Position numbers and translations under genes: made by a program
NCBI GenBank assembly: GCA_013176395.1
Contig: JABMLP010000010.1
Location: 620,001-684,000 of the forward strand
Direction: 5' to 3'
Origin: Venturia oleaginea
Taxonomy: Eukaryota > Ascomycota > Dothideomycetes > Venturiales > Venturiaceae
Length of the DNA: 64,000 nt
The notes under the pieces: model-generated
Database searches by the model: none
Seen by the model: the letters and a program-made list of their open reading frames with translations, nothing else
What the model was told of the DNA's origin: nothing
Part shown: piece by piece, positions 54,080-64,000 of the stretch
How positions within the stretch are numbered: the stretch's first letter is position 1
How the letters are laid out: every line of letters starts with the position of its first letter

Positions 54080-55664
54080 ATGGCGAAAGCGCGAAAGGAT
54101 GTAAAGTTCAATCATCGGGGGAGTGGGAGCGGCTCGCGACCGAGAAGGCTGAGCAACAGCATCAGCGAGCCCAGCGAGACTGCATCCGACAAAGGCAGTC
54201 CTCAGCGAAATGATTCTCTGGAGAAAGTCGAGGTGCGTCTTGAACACTCGAACGCGACGTACTAGCGACCTGAACATTGACACGCGCAAACAGCAGAGCA
54301 CACCGCAGTCGGATTTCGAAAAGAAGAAGCAGACTTTTATCACCAGGACGATATGGACCTTGATCATGATTGCCGGTTTTTTTCTCGCCCTATTCTCGGG
54401 GCATCTATACGTTATCATCGTCGTTACCGTTCTCCAAGTGGTTTCATTCAAAGAGGTTGTCAGCATCATGAACGTGCCAAGTCGATCGCGGAGTCTGAGA
54501 TTCACAAAGTCTTTAAACTGGTACTTTTTGGGATGTGCCATGTACTTCCTGTACGGCGAGAGCGTCATCTACTACTTTAAGCACATTCTGTTGGTAGACC
54601 GCATACTGCTACCTTTTGCGACACACCACCGCTTCATCAGTTTTATGCTCTACATCTTTGGTATGTTGTGGTAGCTCTCCTTGTACGTCCATAAATGCTG
54701 ACCCCTCAAGGCTTCGTCTTCTTCGTTGGATCGCTTCAAAAAGGCCATTACAAGTTCCAGTTCACCATGTTTGCGTCGACACACATTGCCCTCTACCTGA
54801 TCGTCGTACAGGCTCACTTTGTCATGAACAACATCTTCGAAGGTCTGATCTGGTTCTTCCTACCTGCAGCTCTGGTCATCACAAACGATATTTGGGCATA
54901 CATCTGCGGTATCACCTTTGGGCGTACTCAGCTGATCAAATTGTCACCAAAAAAGACAGTTGAAGGCTTTCTAGGTGCATGGTTCTTCACGGTTCTTTTC
55001 GGCTACCTTTTTACCAACATAATGACTCGCTACTCCTATTTCATTTGTACGGTCAATGTAAGTTCTTCCAAACCATACGAGAAAGTGATTACTCTAACAC
55101 CAAGCTAGGACCTCGGCGCCAACCTCTGGACTGGCCTTGAGTGTGACGTCAACCCCGTCTTCCTTAAGCAACGCTACTTCCTTCCTTTCATCCCCGCAAC
55201 ATGGTCCCACCTCCCAGCTTCCTTCAAGGTCTCGCCTATGCAATTCCACATCTTCTTCCTTGCCTCTTTTGCCTCCCTTATCGCTCCATTCGGTGGTTTC
55301 TTCGCCTCCGGTATTAAGCGCACATTCAAAATCAAGGACTTTGGCGACTCAATCCCTGGACATGGTGGTGTTACCGATCGTATGGACTGTCAGTTCATCA
55401 TGGGCACCTTGACATACATGTACTACCAAGGATTCATCGCCACACATAAGACATCCGTGGGACAGGTTCTGGAAATGGCAATCGCAGGACTTACACCAGA
55501 GCAACAGGTGGAGGTTGTGAGAGGGCTGAGCAAGTATCTGGTCAACCAGGGAATCATCAATGATAAGGTATGCCCTTTCTTCTTCCTTCCGCATCTAAGA
55601 ACATACTGATATAAACTTCCAGGTACTCGAGTACCTCAATGGCAACTTACCAATTAAGAGGTAG
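54080..55664 (+). CDS. CDS1: Phosphatidate cytidylyltransferase (CDP-diacylglycerol synthase)
   Basis: Makes CDP-diacylglycerol from phosphatidic acid and CTP in the ER membrane, the branch point to phosphatidylinositol, phosphatidylserine and cardiolipin. Five exons (54080-54232, 54294-54660, 54711-55057, 55109-55567, 55623-55664) give 455 residues. The Ser/Arg-rich N-terminus is cytosolic; several TM helices follow (WTLIMIAGFFLALFSGHLY and others). The family signature with SGIKRTFKIKDFGDSIPGHG and then GVTDRMD lies at about 356-382 and holds the metal-binding aspartates. The last exon encodes only 13 residues (VLEYLNGNLPIKR). All junctions keep frame and restore conserved sequence. Confidence 0.96.
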
Positions 55665-56821
55665 TGAACACCTAAATACTGATAATCCACACGAAGTTCA
55701 CTGCCCCACCAAAATATGACACGTTCGGCGCGGGAATGTATTGATCTCTTTATGCGATGCATGACTGACTTTTCTCTCACCTTTGGCATGGCGTTCTCGC
55801 AGAGTGGGTATCTGATTGATCTTGTAATGTATTCTTCTTCGTTAGTTTTGATGAGATAATCGAATCTGGGGGGGGGGGGGGATTTTAGATGTTGTGTAGG
55901 TACTGTATATACCCAACTCTTTCTGAGTGCTATCACTTAATTTACCCTCTTCAAAACTCATGCACTCGGTTCAGTTGTGATGATCCCATGGCATGCTCTC
56001 CGCTTCGCCCCAATGACAGGTCAGAAGAGATCCACGAAAAGTTTGGCTCCCGTCTACTCGATTCATACGGTACGATACGTTCTACTCTTGATTTGTGAAT
56101 GATTACGCGTGGTGGGCTGTGAGGGGTGACAGAAGAAATGCAGAGGTAAAATATATCGAGCATTTGGGAATCAACACTAAACATCCATCACCGCACATCT
56201 ACCTATCTCCTCCATTCCTTCACCGGGTAACCATCAAATCTGACGGTGAAACTGTACTCTACGACCCGGACCCCGATTAACACCCTCCGTGGCGTGTTCC
56301 ATACAATATTGATGCGCTACTTCATTGTAGAGCTCCTTTCTGAGAAACGCATTCATGTAAGCCTTAGCACTTTCCTATTTGGTGAGAGAAAATCCAATTA
56401 CTGTATATCTCACTATCATACCCTTCATCTGGATTCGCCCAAATTCCAGACTAAATCTTAATCAACCTCTGGGAAGTCTACGTTCACTGTTATTTTGCAA
56501 AGTTGAGAAACCAGTCTTACAGATAGTAAATCGGAAGGATCCAAGATCCAGCGTGAAGAAGTGGGAATCCCAAGTTACTCGCTGATCCTCTTGGAAGGCG
56601 GTCGTATACTGGATTTAGATATCAGCCAATGTAATACCAACACTGTTCCTCCAAATCTCTACAATCGCGCATCGTCCATTCCGTCCCGTCATAATTATAT
56701 CTACTATCGCTCCCTCCACAAGCAGCAATGCCACAAGAAACCAAAACCCACAAACGCTATGCTAAACCGGAAAATCACATCAATGTGCCCCTCTTCACCC
56801 TCCACCTCTCAATCATCTACC
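55665..56821. other. Intergenic between convergent genes, no gene seen
   Basis: 3' flanks of CDS1 and the F-box-like gene. Contains a 14-base G run (55868-55881). Short frames only. Confidence 0.6.
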
Positions 56822-58561
56822 TTATCCAGCAGGTGTTGAGGCTTCTGCAGCATTTCCCTCCTTCATAATCGGCTCCTCCTCCCTGCCAAAATCCTGCCAT
56901 TCACTCCCAATCCTGCCCTCACCACCCCACTCTCCTCTATAAAACCCATCCGCCGCCCTCTCAAGCGTCGCCTTCTTCGTCTCCAAGTATGCATTATCTT
57001 CGTCCATAAACCCCGCCACCATCTTCTCAAGCTTAACGCCACAAGCATGAATTGCCTTCAGATCAAACTTCTCCCTCGCCACCCGCGCTTGATGCAGAAG
57101 CCACTCCCTTCCTTTCGGAAAACGTTTGAAATAATATGAATTGACGGAGGTATAGATCTGGAGGAAGGCAGCAAAGGCGCGACGTGCGGACTCGCATTGT
57201 GGCGATACCTCTGCGGGTGTGGTTGTCATGATGGTTTCTTCCAGATCCTTTTTCCACGCGGCAAATTTCTCGTCCGTGGCAAGAATTTTACTGATGGAAA
57301 GTGCTGGAGGAGGTGGATGGGCTCTCGGATTGTAAAGGTAAGAATTGGACAGCCAGAAATCCGTTAAACTCAAGGCTGGTTCCGCATTCTCAATCGATTT
57401 AGCGTTGGGTGTAGCCTTGGCCATTGCAGCCACCTTGTCAACTGCCGGACTCAATTTATCGAGGATGTATTGAGTGACGTTCATTCTAAGCGTATCGCGG
57501 CAGTAGTAGATATTCTCCAACTTGACGACTGGAATATTGCGCAGCTGTTTAAAGGGATGGGTGATCAGTTCCAGGAAGGACAATTGATCTTCTTCTCCCC
57601 ATGTTCCTGCTTGATTCTGAGTGACGAGAACAATGCTGAGCGAGCGTAGAGATGATTGCTGTTGCTGGAGCATCTGAACTGTTGTCAGAACACTATCTCG
57701 CAGGTCGTAAACCTCGACTTCATCATCCCACGGGCCGCGCCCTCGCGCTCTTCGATTTCCACGATCGGTCCAGTTTATCAATGACATCTGGATTCGAATG
57801 GATCTGATTTTGGAGAGCATTGGAGGTCGGATATACTGTGTCGTCGGACTTGGATGTAGCATGATTAGATAATCGCTTCGATTGTACTTATATGACCAGC
57901 CACACAGGTCGAGTGAATCCCTCTGAATACTGACAGTGAAAGGATGTGCTCCGTACAATACATCGCTTGCTTCTTGGGAAATTTGTTTGCTGACGAGAAG
58001 CAGTGAGGTGGTGCATTTGACTCCATCGGATCGCAATGGATCATCTCGCCATGCGGAAATTGGCTGATCCGGAAGCAAGTACCTAAAAATGTTCATCCTG
58101 ATCTCGACCGGGAGTCTGAGGAGTTGGCATCGCCTTTTGGTTACTTCATCCTTGTGCTGGTCACATAGGTTGTGAAAATGAGCTTGCCATCTGATTTTCT
58201 TCCCGCATACATTGGCTTCACAGATTGCAATCCTAGGCGCCCTTTTCTTGTGGTTCCGGCATACTGGCATGTAATCTTTTGATTTCAAGTTGCATGAAGC
58301 AGCCTTCTCGCATAATTGACCATCAGTAATTTGATAGGCATTGCAGACATGGGCACGAAGATCAAGTTCAGCTCCTTCAAAGCGGCGCTCAACCTTGGGG
58401 AGCTTTCCTTGCCACGAGTGCCGAGAAGGAATATGCGGAATGAGGAAATGTGGTGGCGGAGGTATCGGAGGAAAATGCTGAGGCGTTGGCAGAGGTGGAG
58501 GAGCAGGGATTGAGGGAGCTACACCGGGCCCAGAGATCAGCAGATTTTGGGGGATATTCAT
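56822..58561 (-). CDS. F-box-like protein with Cys-rich N-terminal region
   Basis: 579 residues, no intron, from ATG at 58561 (MNIPQNLLISGPGV); the frame is open upstream but with no better ATG. A Pro-rich N-terminus precedes a Cys/His-rich region (about 70-145; CNAYQITDGQLCEKAASC ... CRNHKKRAPRIAICEANVCG ... CDQHKDE) that may bind zinc. An F-box-like motif follows at about 150-175 (LLRLPVEIRMNIFRYLLPDQ). The remainder resembles many Pezizomycotina F-box/DUF proteins (VSKQISQEASDVLYGAHPFT). It likely acts as a ubiquitin-ligase adaptor; the substrate is unknown. Confidence 0.75.
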   Translation of the reverse strand: MNIPQNLLISGPGVAPSIPAPPPLPTPQHFPPIPPPPHFLIPHIPSRHSWQGKLPKVERRFEGAELDLRAHVCNAYQITDGQLCEKAASCNLKSKDYMPVCRNHKKRAPRIAICEANVCGKKIRWQAHFHNLCDQHKDEVTKRRCQLLRLPVEIRMNIFRYLLPDQPISAWRDDPLRSDGVKCTTSLLLVSKQISQEASDVLYGAHPFTVSIQRDSLDLCGWSYKYNRSDYLIMLHPSPTTQYIRPPMLSKIRSIRIQMSLINWTDRGNRRARGRGPWDDEVEVYDLRDSVLTTVQMLQQQQSSLRSLSIVLVTQNQAGTWGEEDQLSFLELITHPFKQLRNIPVVKLENIYYCRDTLRMNVTQYILDKLSPAVDKVAAMAKATPNAKSIENAEPALSLTDFWLSNSYLYNPRAHPPPPALSISKILATDEKFAAWKKDLEETIMTTTPAEVSPQCESARRAFAAFLQIYTSVNSYYFKRFPKGREWLLHQARVAREKFDLKAIHACGVKLEKMVAGFMDEDNAYLETKKATLERAADGFYRGEWGGEGRIGSEWQDFGREEEPIMKEGNAAEASTPAG

Positions 58562-59129
58562 GATTTCGATAGCAAGTGTCGATCTGATTGTAAAAAGCAA
58601 TGGCCGGATGTGATGTTGATATGGGAAGATGGAATACGGATTCTCCAGGGAAAAAAACTCAGCGTTTAGCAGTTCAACAAACACTAGGTATGGTAGAGAG
58701 GAGACAGTTGGCTGGCAATAATGCTCTCTGGGTCCAAAAGTGGCTCGCCGGTCAATTAGGTTTTTGATTGTGGAGCTGTTTTGGGGCGTCTCGTATTGTC
58801 CAAGTGGTCCACGACTCCCAGATTGGTATCAGATTGGTATCAAATTGGTATCAGATTGGTATCAGATTGTCGTCCTGGGGATTTCTCAGAGCATATCTTC
58901 AAGGACAGCTCTTGATGGTATCTGTGAGGAGGTTGGTGTTTGCTCGAGGAGAAACAGTTGAAGTTGAAGGTGTGGGGTCCATCACATCTCATATTCCTAG
59001 CGATAAGGCTAGCACCATGATCTATTCCTACTCCGGAGTATTAAACAGACATTGACATGTTCATAGCATTCAAGTAAATAGCATTTAGATATCACTACAT
59101 TCCAGCTTACCATTGCAGCCTTCAGCGAC
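58562..59129. promoter_or_regulatory. Shared upstream region with 11-bp minisatellite
   Basis: Divergent promoters of the F-box-like and thioesterase genes. An 11-bp unit CAGATTGGTAT is repeated about 4.5 times (58819-58870). Confidence 0.6.
58819..58870. repeat. 11-bp minisatellite
   Basis: CAGATTGGTAT repeated about 4.5 times; one unit has A in place of G. Confidence 0.92.
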
Positions 59130-60134
59130 ATGCTTCTCCTGCTCACCCTCCTCACCCTCACGACCGCCATCTCTGCCTCGCCACTCATCTCGACTGCTAC
59201 TTCCGACGATACACCTCTCCCAGTAATACTCTGGCACGGCCTGGGAGACAACTTTGCCGCAGATGGAATCGGCGATGTCATTTCTCTAATCGAAGAAACA
59301 AACCCGGGAACCTTCGTCTACCCCATCCGTCTCGCAGACGATGCTTCAGGCGACCGCAGCGCCTCCTTCCTGGGAAACACAACAGAGCAAATCGCAAAGG
59401 CCTGCGCTGGTATTGCTGCTCATCCAATCCTATCCACAGCACCAGCCCTCGATGCTGTCGGCTTTTCCCAGGGAGGATTGTTTCTACGCGCATACGTCGA
59501 GAGATGCAACTCTCCTCCTGTCAGGAGTCTGGTAACCTTTGGCAGTCCACACAATGGTATCGCCGACTTTGCTCCCTGCGGACCAACAGACTGGCTTTGC
59601 AAAGGCGCAATGGCACTACTACGCATGAATACTTGGTCCTACTTCGTCCAGTCAAGACTAGTGCCAGCACAGTACTATCGCGATGTTGATCCAGAAACTG
59701 GACACCCTTCAGATTCCTACCTTAAATCCTCCAACCTCCTAGCCGACATCAACAACGAGCGCGCCCTCAAGAGCAAGCAGTACGCGAAGAACATTGCCAA
59801 TATGGAGAACTTTGTTCTTTACGAATTCGCAAACGATACTACGGTCCTGCCAAAGGAAAGCGAATGGTTCGCCGAGGTCAACGTTACGAGTGCGGAGGTA
59901 ACTCCGTTGAAGAAGAGGGCGATTTACAAGGAGGATTGGCTGGGGTTGAGAGCGTTGGACGAGAAGGGTGGTCTGATCTTCAAGACGGTGCCTGGTCAAC
60001 ACATGCAATTGACTGACAAGGTGTTGGTCGACGCTTTTAAGACCTACTTTGGTCCAGAGAAATCGGACAAGATGGTGCTATACAAGGCGCCTATACAGCC
60101 TTCCCAAAAGAAAATTGCGAATTTGGAGTTGTAG
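59130..60134 (+). CDS. Palmitoyl-protein thioesterase
   Basis: Removes fatty acyl groups from cysteine thioesters, in the lysosome/vacuole for the PPT1 family. 334 residues, no intron. Signal peptide MLLLLTLLTLTTAISASP; oxyanion-region motif VILWHGLGDN; nucleophile Ser113 in GFSQGG; catalytic Asp about 236 (FANDTTV) and His about 291 (GQHMQLT). TFGSPHNGIADFAPCG is a family hallmark. Several N-glycosylation sequons occur. Length matches PPT1 homologues (about 300-340). The C-terminal extension (KKIANLEL) is short and lacks an obvious retention signal. Some fungi carry this domain fused to a dolichyl pyrophosphatase; here it is alone. Confidence 0.94.
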   Translation: MLLLLTLLTLTTAISASPLISTATSDDTPLPVILWHGLGDNFAADGIGDVISLIEETNPGTFVYPIRLADDASGDRSASFLGNTTEQIAKACAGIAAHPILSTAPALDAVGFSQGGLFLRAYVERCNSPPVRSLVTFGSPHNGIADFAPCGPTDWLCKGAMALLRMNTWSYFVQSRLVPAQYYRDVDPETGHPSDSYLKSSNLLADINNERALKSKQYAKNIANMENFVLYEFANDTTVLPKESEWFAEVNVTSAEVTPLKKRAIYKEDWLGLRALDEKGGLIFKTVPGQHMQLTDKVLVDAFKTYFGPEKSDKMVLYKAPIQPSQKKIANLEL

Positions 60135-61469
60135 AGTGTACATACATGTAGGGAGTCAGACAGGGCGTTTAGGGAGGCAATGGAATTTCTAGCTTGGGAT
60201 AGTACTACTATGTTTGTATCAGGGCCTGAAAGTGCCATTCAGGCGCATAACGGAAGCTGCAAGGACAGTACTTGCTTCTGGTAAGATATCTCCGCCAGGA
60301 TGTTTGAGAAAGTGTGATCCACGGCAATTGATGTGTGGTGGACATGAATTAATAAACCGCTCTTCTTGGTACGTAACACCCACAAGCTCATATTGTGTTG
60401 CCTCTTACTGGTCACTCCGATCCAGGTCATCGCCAGATGGACGCGTTTCAGAGAACCAGCCTGGTGTAACGCGAGTGGCTAGGATTCTTCAAAGAGAAGT
60501 AAGCGCTGCGACCGTATGCAAGGAAAAGCGTCTGTATCCAGACATTAAAAATCCCCATGGGATACATTGCAGGAAAATTGCACCTCGGTGCGGCCGCGAG
60601 AATCAGGCTGATCAGATTCGTCGCCAGGATGCACGACTGGCCCAGGAGCCCAGATAGCCTTGTTCAGAGCGATGCGTAGAACTTTTTCCTTGAAATGATT
60701 CTCTCAAGTAGCCGTTACTGTTGTATTCCATAGACTGGCCCAGGTAATGGTTCCAGTGTTAGTTGTTTGCCACCGAGAGACTATCCATAACCTTTGTCAT
60801 CATTCGAGGTTTCGGAGGAGAAATCTGGGGTGGTATCGGTGTATCGGATGCATTTTGCGAGGAGTTTTCAGCCTATGGATTTCGTGCGTGCCAGGTCTGG
60901 CTAATAAGTTGGAACTGCGTCTCTCGCGGATCCTTCCGAGTTGAGAATGGAAGTTGTGCTAGAGATCAGCCTGCCAGAGGGTGATAGCAAGGGAAGAGGA
61001 GAATCTAGGTTGAGAGAGGCAGAATGTGCAAGAAGGATGCGTTCCTGTTATATACCACCCCCAATCCCGTCGAGTGCTGTGTGTTTTCCGATAATAACTT
61101 TGAAGGCCAGTGTGGCAAAATGACCCCTGTCATTCTCGCTAGCCGATTCAGAGAAAAACACTCAATAAGGGCCCCAAGGCGTTCGAAGTCTCTGATTGGC
61201 TAAAATAAATTTGCCACGCGCCAAGAATCAGTCCACACCCCTACTAAGACCAAATCTTCTCCAAGCAAGAACACCACCACCAACAACTTCTCTCTTTCTC
61301 CAGTGCGGTCAATATCCCTCTGAACATCGCCTGCGAGAACAAACCTCGCTGTCTCCCTCTTTATAGTGAGCATCCGACCGGCCACGACCGCTCGTCTGCG
61401 CACAAAGGAGAGTTGCCCCTCCAAAACCACACAGAAAAAAAAAAATCTGCCCGTCTGTGGCTCCCAACC
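60135..61469. other. Intergenic, EF-3 promoter and leader
   Basis: No convincing gene; a 147-codon plus-strand frame at 60214-60657 has no domain and no ATG at its start. From about 61250 the sequence is pyrimidine-rich and CA-rich, typical of strongly expressed fungal genes, ending in an A run just before the EF-3 start. Confidence 0.55.
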
Positions 61470-64000
61470 ATGGCCGAAAACAAGAACTCCGTCAAGGTTA
61501 TCGAGGAGTTGCTCCAGAAATTGAGCGTCTCCAAGGAACAGGCCGACATCAACTCGACTGCCCTCGACTTGGCCACCTTTGTCAATGGAGACATCGAGGA
61601 GGCTGATGCTCCCACCAAGTAAGTGCTATTCTCACCTCATCTCGCTGCCCTTTCAAAAAGCGACCCTGAAACTCACAAATTTTCCACTCTACTTATACTC
61701 TCGCCATAGGGTTTTCGATATCTTGAAGAAGCAACTCGCCAGCAAGAAGGATGCCCTCGCCCGCGAGCGCGCCGCCGATGCCGTCAAGGCTATCGCATCG
61801 CATTCTACCGTCTCTCCCGCCGTCGAGCCATACCTCGTTTCCATCCTCCCAATCATCTTGGCCACCGTCGGTGACAAAATGGTCCCGGTCAAGAATGCTG
61901 CTGCCGCCGCTGCTGAGGCCATCGTCAAGGCCGTCAACGCCAACGCCATCAAGATCGTTATCCCACACTTGACACACTCGCTTAAGAACGCACAAAAATG
62001 GCCTGAAAAGATGACCGATTTGAAGTGCATCGAGCTCCTCTGCGAGTCGTCTCCACCTCAAACCTCCTTCCGTGTCCCAGAACTCATTCCAGCTGTTTCT
62101 GAAGCCATGTGGGACACTAAGCCCGAAGTCAAGAAGGCTGCTTACGGCACCATGGAGAAGATTTGCGCCCTTATCTCCAACAGAGATATCGAGCGTTTCA
62201 TCCCTGAGTTGATCAAGTGTATCGCCAAACCAGAGAACGTCCCAGAGACCGTTCATCTTCTTGGTGCCACCACTTTCGTTACCGACGTGCACGAGCCAAC
62301 ACTCGCTCTCATGACCCCTCTCCTCCAGCGTGGTCTTGAGAAGGGCGAGACTCCAATCAAGCGAAAGGCTGCTGTCATTGTTGACAACATGTGCAAGCTT
62401 GTCGAGGACCCCCAGATTGTCGCCGCTTTCTTGCCACTTCTTCATGCCTGCTCTCCAGAAGAACTTTGAGACCATGGCTGACCCAGAAGCTCGTGAGAAG
62501 ACCCGCCAGGGTCTCGACACTCTCATCCGTGTTGGTGACGTTAAGGATGGCAAGATCCCTGAAGTCTCTAAGGCTGGTGATGTTTCCACCGTTCTCGCCA
62601 TATTGAAGGACATTCTCGGTAGCAAGCACAAGAAGGCTGTCGATGCCAAGTTTGAGCCAATCCTCGAGATGATCTCCGCTATTGCCGGTCAGCTCATCGA
62701 CGAGAAGGAGGTTGAGCTCATCTCCTGGACCACCAACGCTGTCCCTTACATCTCTGCCATCATTGGCGAGGGTGATGCTCAGAGCATTGCTGATACTCTC
62801 CGAAAGCGCGCTTCCCCACTCGCAGCTGCCGAGAACGAGGTTGAGCCCGATGAGGAGGAGGGTGAGGATCTCTGCAACTGTACATTCAACTTGGCCTATG
62901 GTGCCAAGATTCTCCTGAATCAGACATCTCTCCGCCTGAAGCGTGGTCAGCGTTACGGTCTCCTCGGACCCAACGGTTCCGGTAAGACTACTCTCATGCG
63001 TGCCATCAACAACGAGCAGGTCGAGGGTTTCCCCAAGCAGAGCGAGGTCAAGACCGTCTACGTCGAGCACGACTTGGACTCTGCCGACACTGAGCAGACT
63101 GTTATTGCCTGGACCATGAAGAAACTCCAGTCTGTTGGTATCACCACCTCCCAGGATTCAGTCGAGAAGACTCTCAACGAGTTCGGTTTCGACAACGGTA
63201 TGCTTTCAGGTCCTATCACCGCTCTCTCCGGTGGATGGAAGATGAAGCTTGCTCTTGCCCGTGCCGTCTTCGAGGAGCCTGATATTCTGTTGCTCGATGA
63301 GCCCACTAACCACTTGGACGTCAAGAACGTCGACTGGTTGGAGCAGTACCTCGTCAACTCGCCTTGCACATCCATCATTATTTCCCACGACTCCAAGTTC
63401 TTGGACAATGTCGTGCAGCACGTCATCCACTACGAGCGCTTCAAGCTCAAGCGTTACCGTGGTAAGCTCTCCGAGTTCGTCAAGCGTGTCCCATCTGCTC
63501 GATCATACTACGAGCTTGGTGCCTCCGAGATGGAGTTTAAGTTCCCGGAACCTGGTTTCCTCGAGGGTGTCAAGACCAAGGCCAAGGCCATCATCCGTGT
63601 CAGCAACATGTCCTTCCAATACCCAGGTACCAGCAAGCCCCAGATTTCCGACATCAACTTCCAGTGCTCCCTCGGTTCCCGTATTGCCGTCATTGGCCCC
63701 AACGGTGCTGGCAAGTCTACTCTTGTCAACGTCTTGACCGGTGAACTCATCCCAACATCCGGTGAGCTATACCTAGCACGAGAACATCCGTATCGCCTAC
63801 ATCAAGCAGCACGCTTTCGCACATATCGACCACCACCTCGAGAAGACCCCATCTGAGTACATTCAATGGCGATTCCAGACTGGCGAGGATCGAGAGACCA
63901 TGGACCGTGCCAACAAGATTATCACCGACGAGGATGAGAAGGCCATGGACAAGGTCTACAACATCGAAGGTACCAAGCGTCGTGTCATTGGCATCATGTC
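61470..64000 (+). CDS. TEF3: Translation elongation factor 3 (partial; two frame breaks)
   Basis: Fungal ribosome-bound ATPase that helps release E-site tRNA. Exon 1 is 61470-61618; exon 2 begins at 61710 (91-bp intron) and runs off the window. HEAT repeats come first (about the first 300 residues). ABC1 follows with Walker [10 protein letters not shown], signature [15 protein letters not shown] and Walker [13 protein letters not shown]; then ABC2 Walker [10 protein letters not shown]. Frame breaks: one extra base at 62437-62443 between FLPLL and MPALQKNFE, and one at 63773-63776 between TSGELY and [11 protein letters not shown]. Each needs a +1 step to stay in frame; downstream text then matches EF-3 to the window end. 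Codon bias is that of a highly expressed gene, so this is the functional-type locus. Sequence error, true mutation or recoding cannot be separated here. Confidence 0.93.

Noticed and set aside
60214..60657. Plus-strand 147-codon frame downstream of the thioesterase
   Set aside because: No ATG at the start, no domain, and codon use unlike the neighbouring genes.
63761..63776. A 15-nt GTGAGC...TAG segment as an intron explaining the second EF-3 break
   Set aside because: Far too short for spliceosomal removal, and removing 15 nt would not change the frame anyway.
1..64000. Biosynthetic gene cluster or CRISPR array
   Set aside because: No polyketide, peptide or terpene synthase core gene is present, and no spaced identical repeats of CRISPR type are seen; the genes are mostly housekeeping.

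Overview
The window is nuclear DNA from a filamentous ascomycete (Pezizomycotina). Evidence: many short spliceosomal introns (about 46-91 bp, GT..AG, several with CTAAC or CTGAC branch sites); an AspB-type septin, an ATRIP/UvsD-like checkpoint protein and a fungal-type translation elongation factor 3; a Fot1/pogo-type DNA transposon with long terminal inverted repeats; and a transcription factor combining C2H2 fingers with a Zn2Cys6 cluster. The class cannot be fixed from sequence alone. A pair of introns sharing a hairpin-forming core recalls the introner-like elements reported from Dothideomycetes, which is a hint only.

Layout. 1-4.4 kb: gene-poor, with a decayed Fot1-like transposon (about 1.8 kb, perfect 43-bp inverted ends). 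4.4-9.1 kb (minus): septin, then EXO70 exocyst subunit. 9.5-12.2 kb (plus): cytosolic-type phospholipase A2 with a mitochondrial-looking N-terminus. 12.9-13.6 kb: two tiny single-TM proteins. 13.8-14.5 kb (minus): PRELI/Ups1-like lipid transfer protein. 15.0-16.9 kb: MFS transporter. 17.2-18.1 kb (minus): glycine-rich protein. 19.5-24.5 kb: large GYF-domain protein. 25.8-29.1 kb (minus): a conserved-looking unknown protein and an Atos-family protein. 29.9-30.6 kb: Fyv7-like rRNA-processing protein. 31.1-33.5 kb: F-box protein with an acidic tail. 34.6-35.2 kb: a broken gene on the minus strand. 35.7-38.5 kb: SulP/STAS transporter. 40.1-41.2 kb (minus): C2H2 + Zn2Cys6 regulator. 42.8-45.4 kb: peroxisomal-type ABC half-transporter. 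46.5-47.8 kb: GPI-type fasciclin protein. 49.6-50.5 kb (minus): four-TM protein. 51.1-53.5 kb (minus): ATRIP/UvsD-like protein, divergent from CDP-diacylglycerol synthase (54.1-55.7 kb). 56.8-58.6 kb (minus): F-box-like protein, divergent from palmitoyl-protein thioesterase (59.1-60.1 kb). 61.5 kb to the end: elongation factor 3, cut by the window edge and carrying two single-base frame breaks.

Most of the window is ordinary core genome and no gene cluster is evident. A lipid theme recurs (phospholipase A2, PRELI-type transfer protein, CDP-DAG synthase, peroxisomal ABC transporter, thioesterase), but the genes are dispersed and I do not infer co-regulation. The observations most worth a second look are the shared hairpin element inside two introns of the F-box gene, the two +1 frame breaks in EF-3, the tiny targeting exon of the phospholipase, and two stop-free 51-nt introns whose retention would keep the frame. 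Gene models were spliced by eye from splice signals and reading-frame continuity. Lengths are arithmetic from those models, and family assignments come from motif recognition, not a database search.
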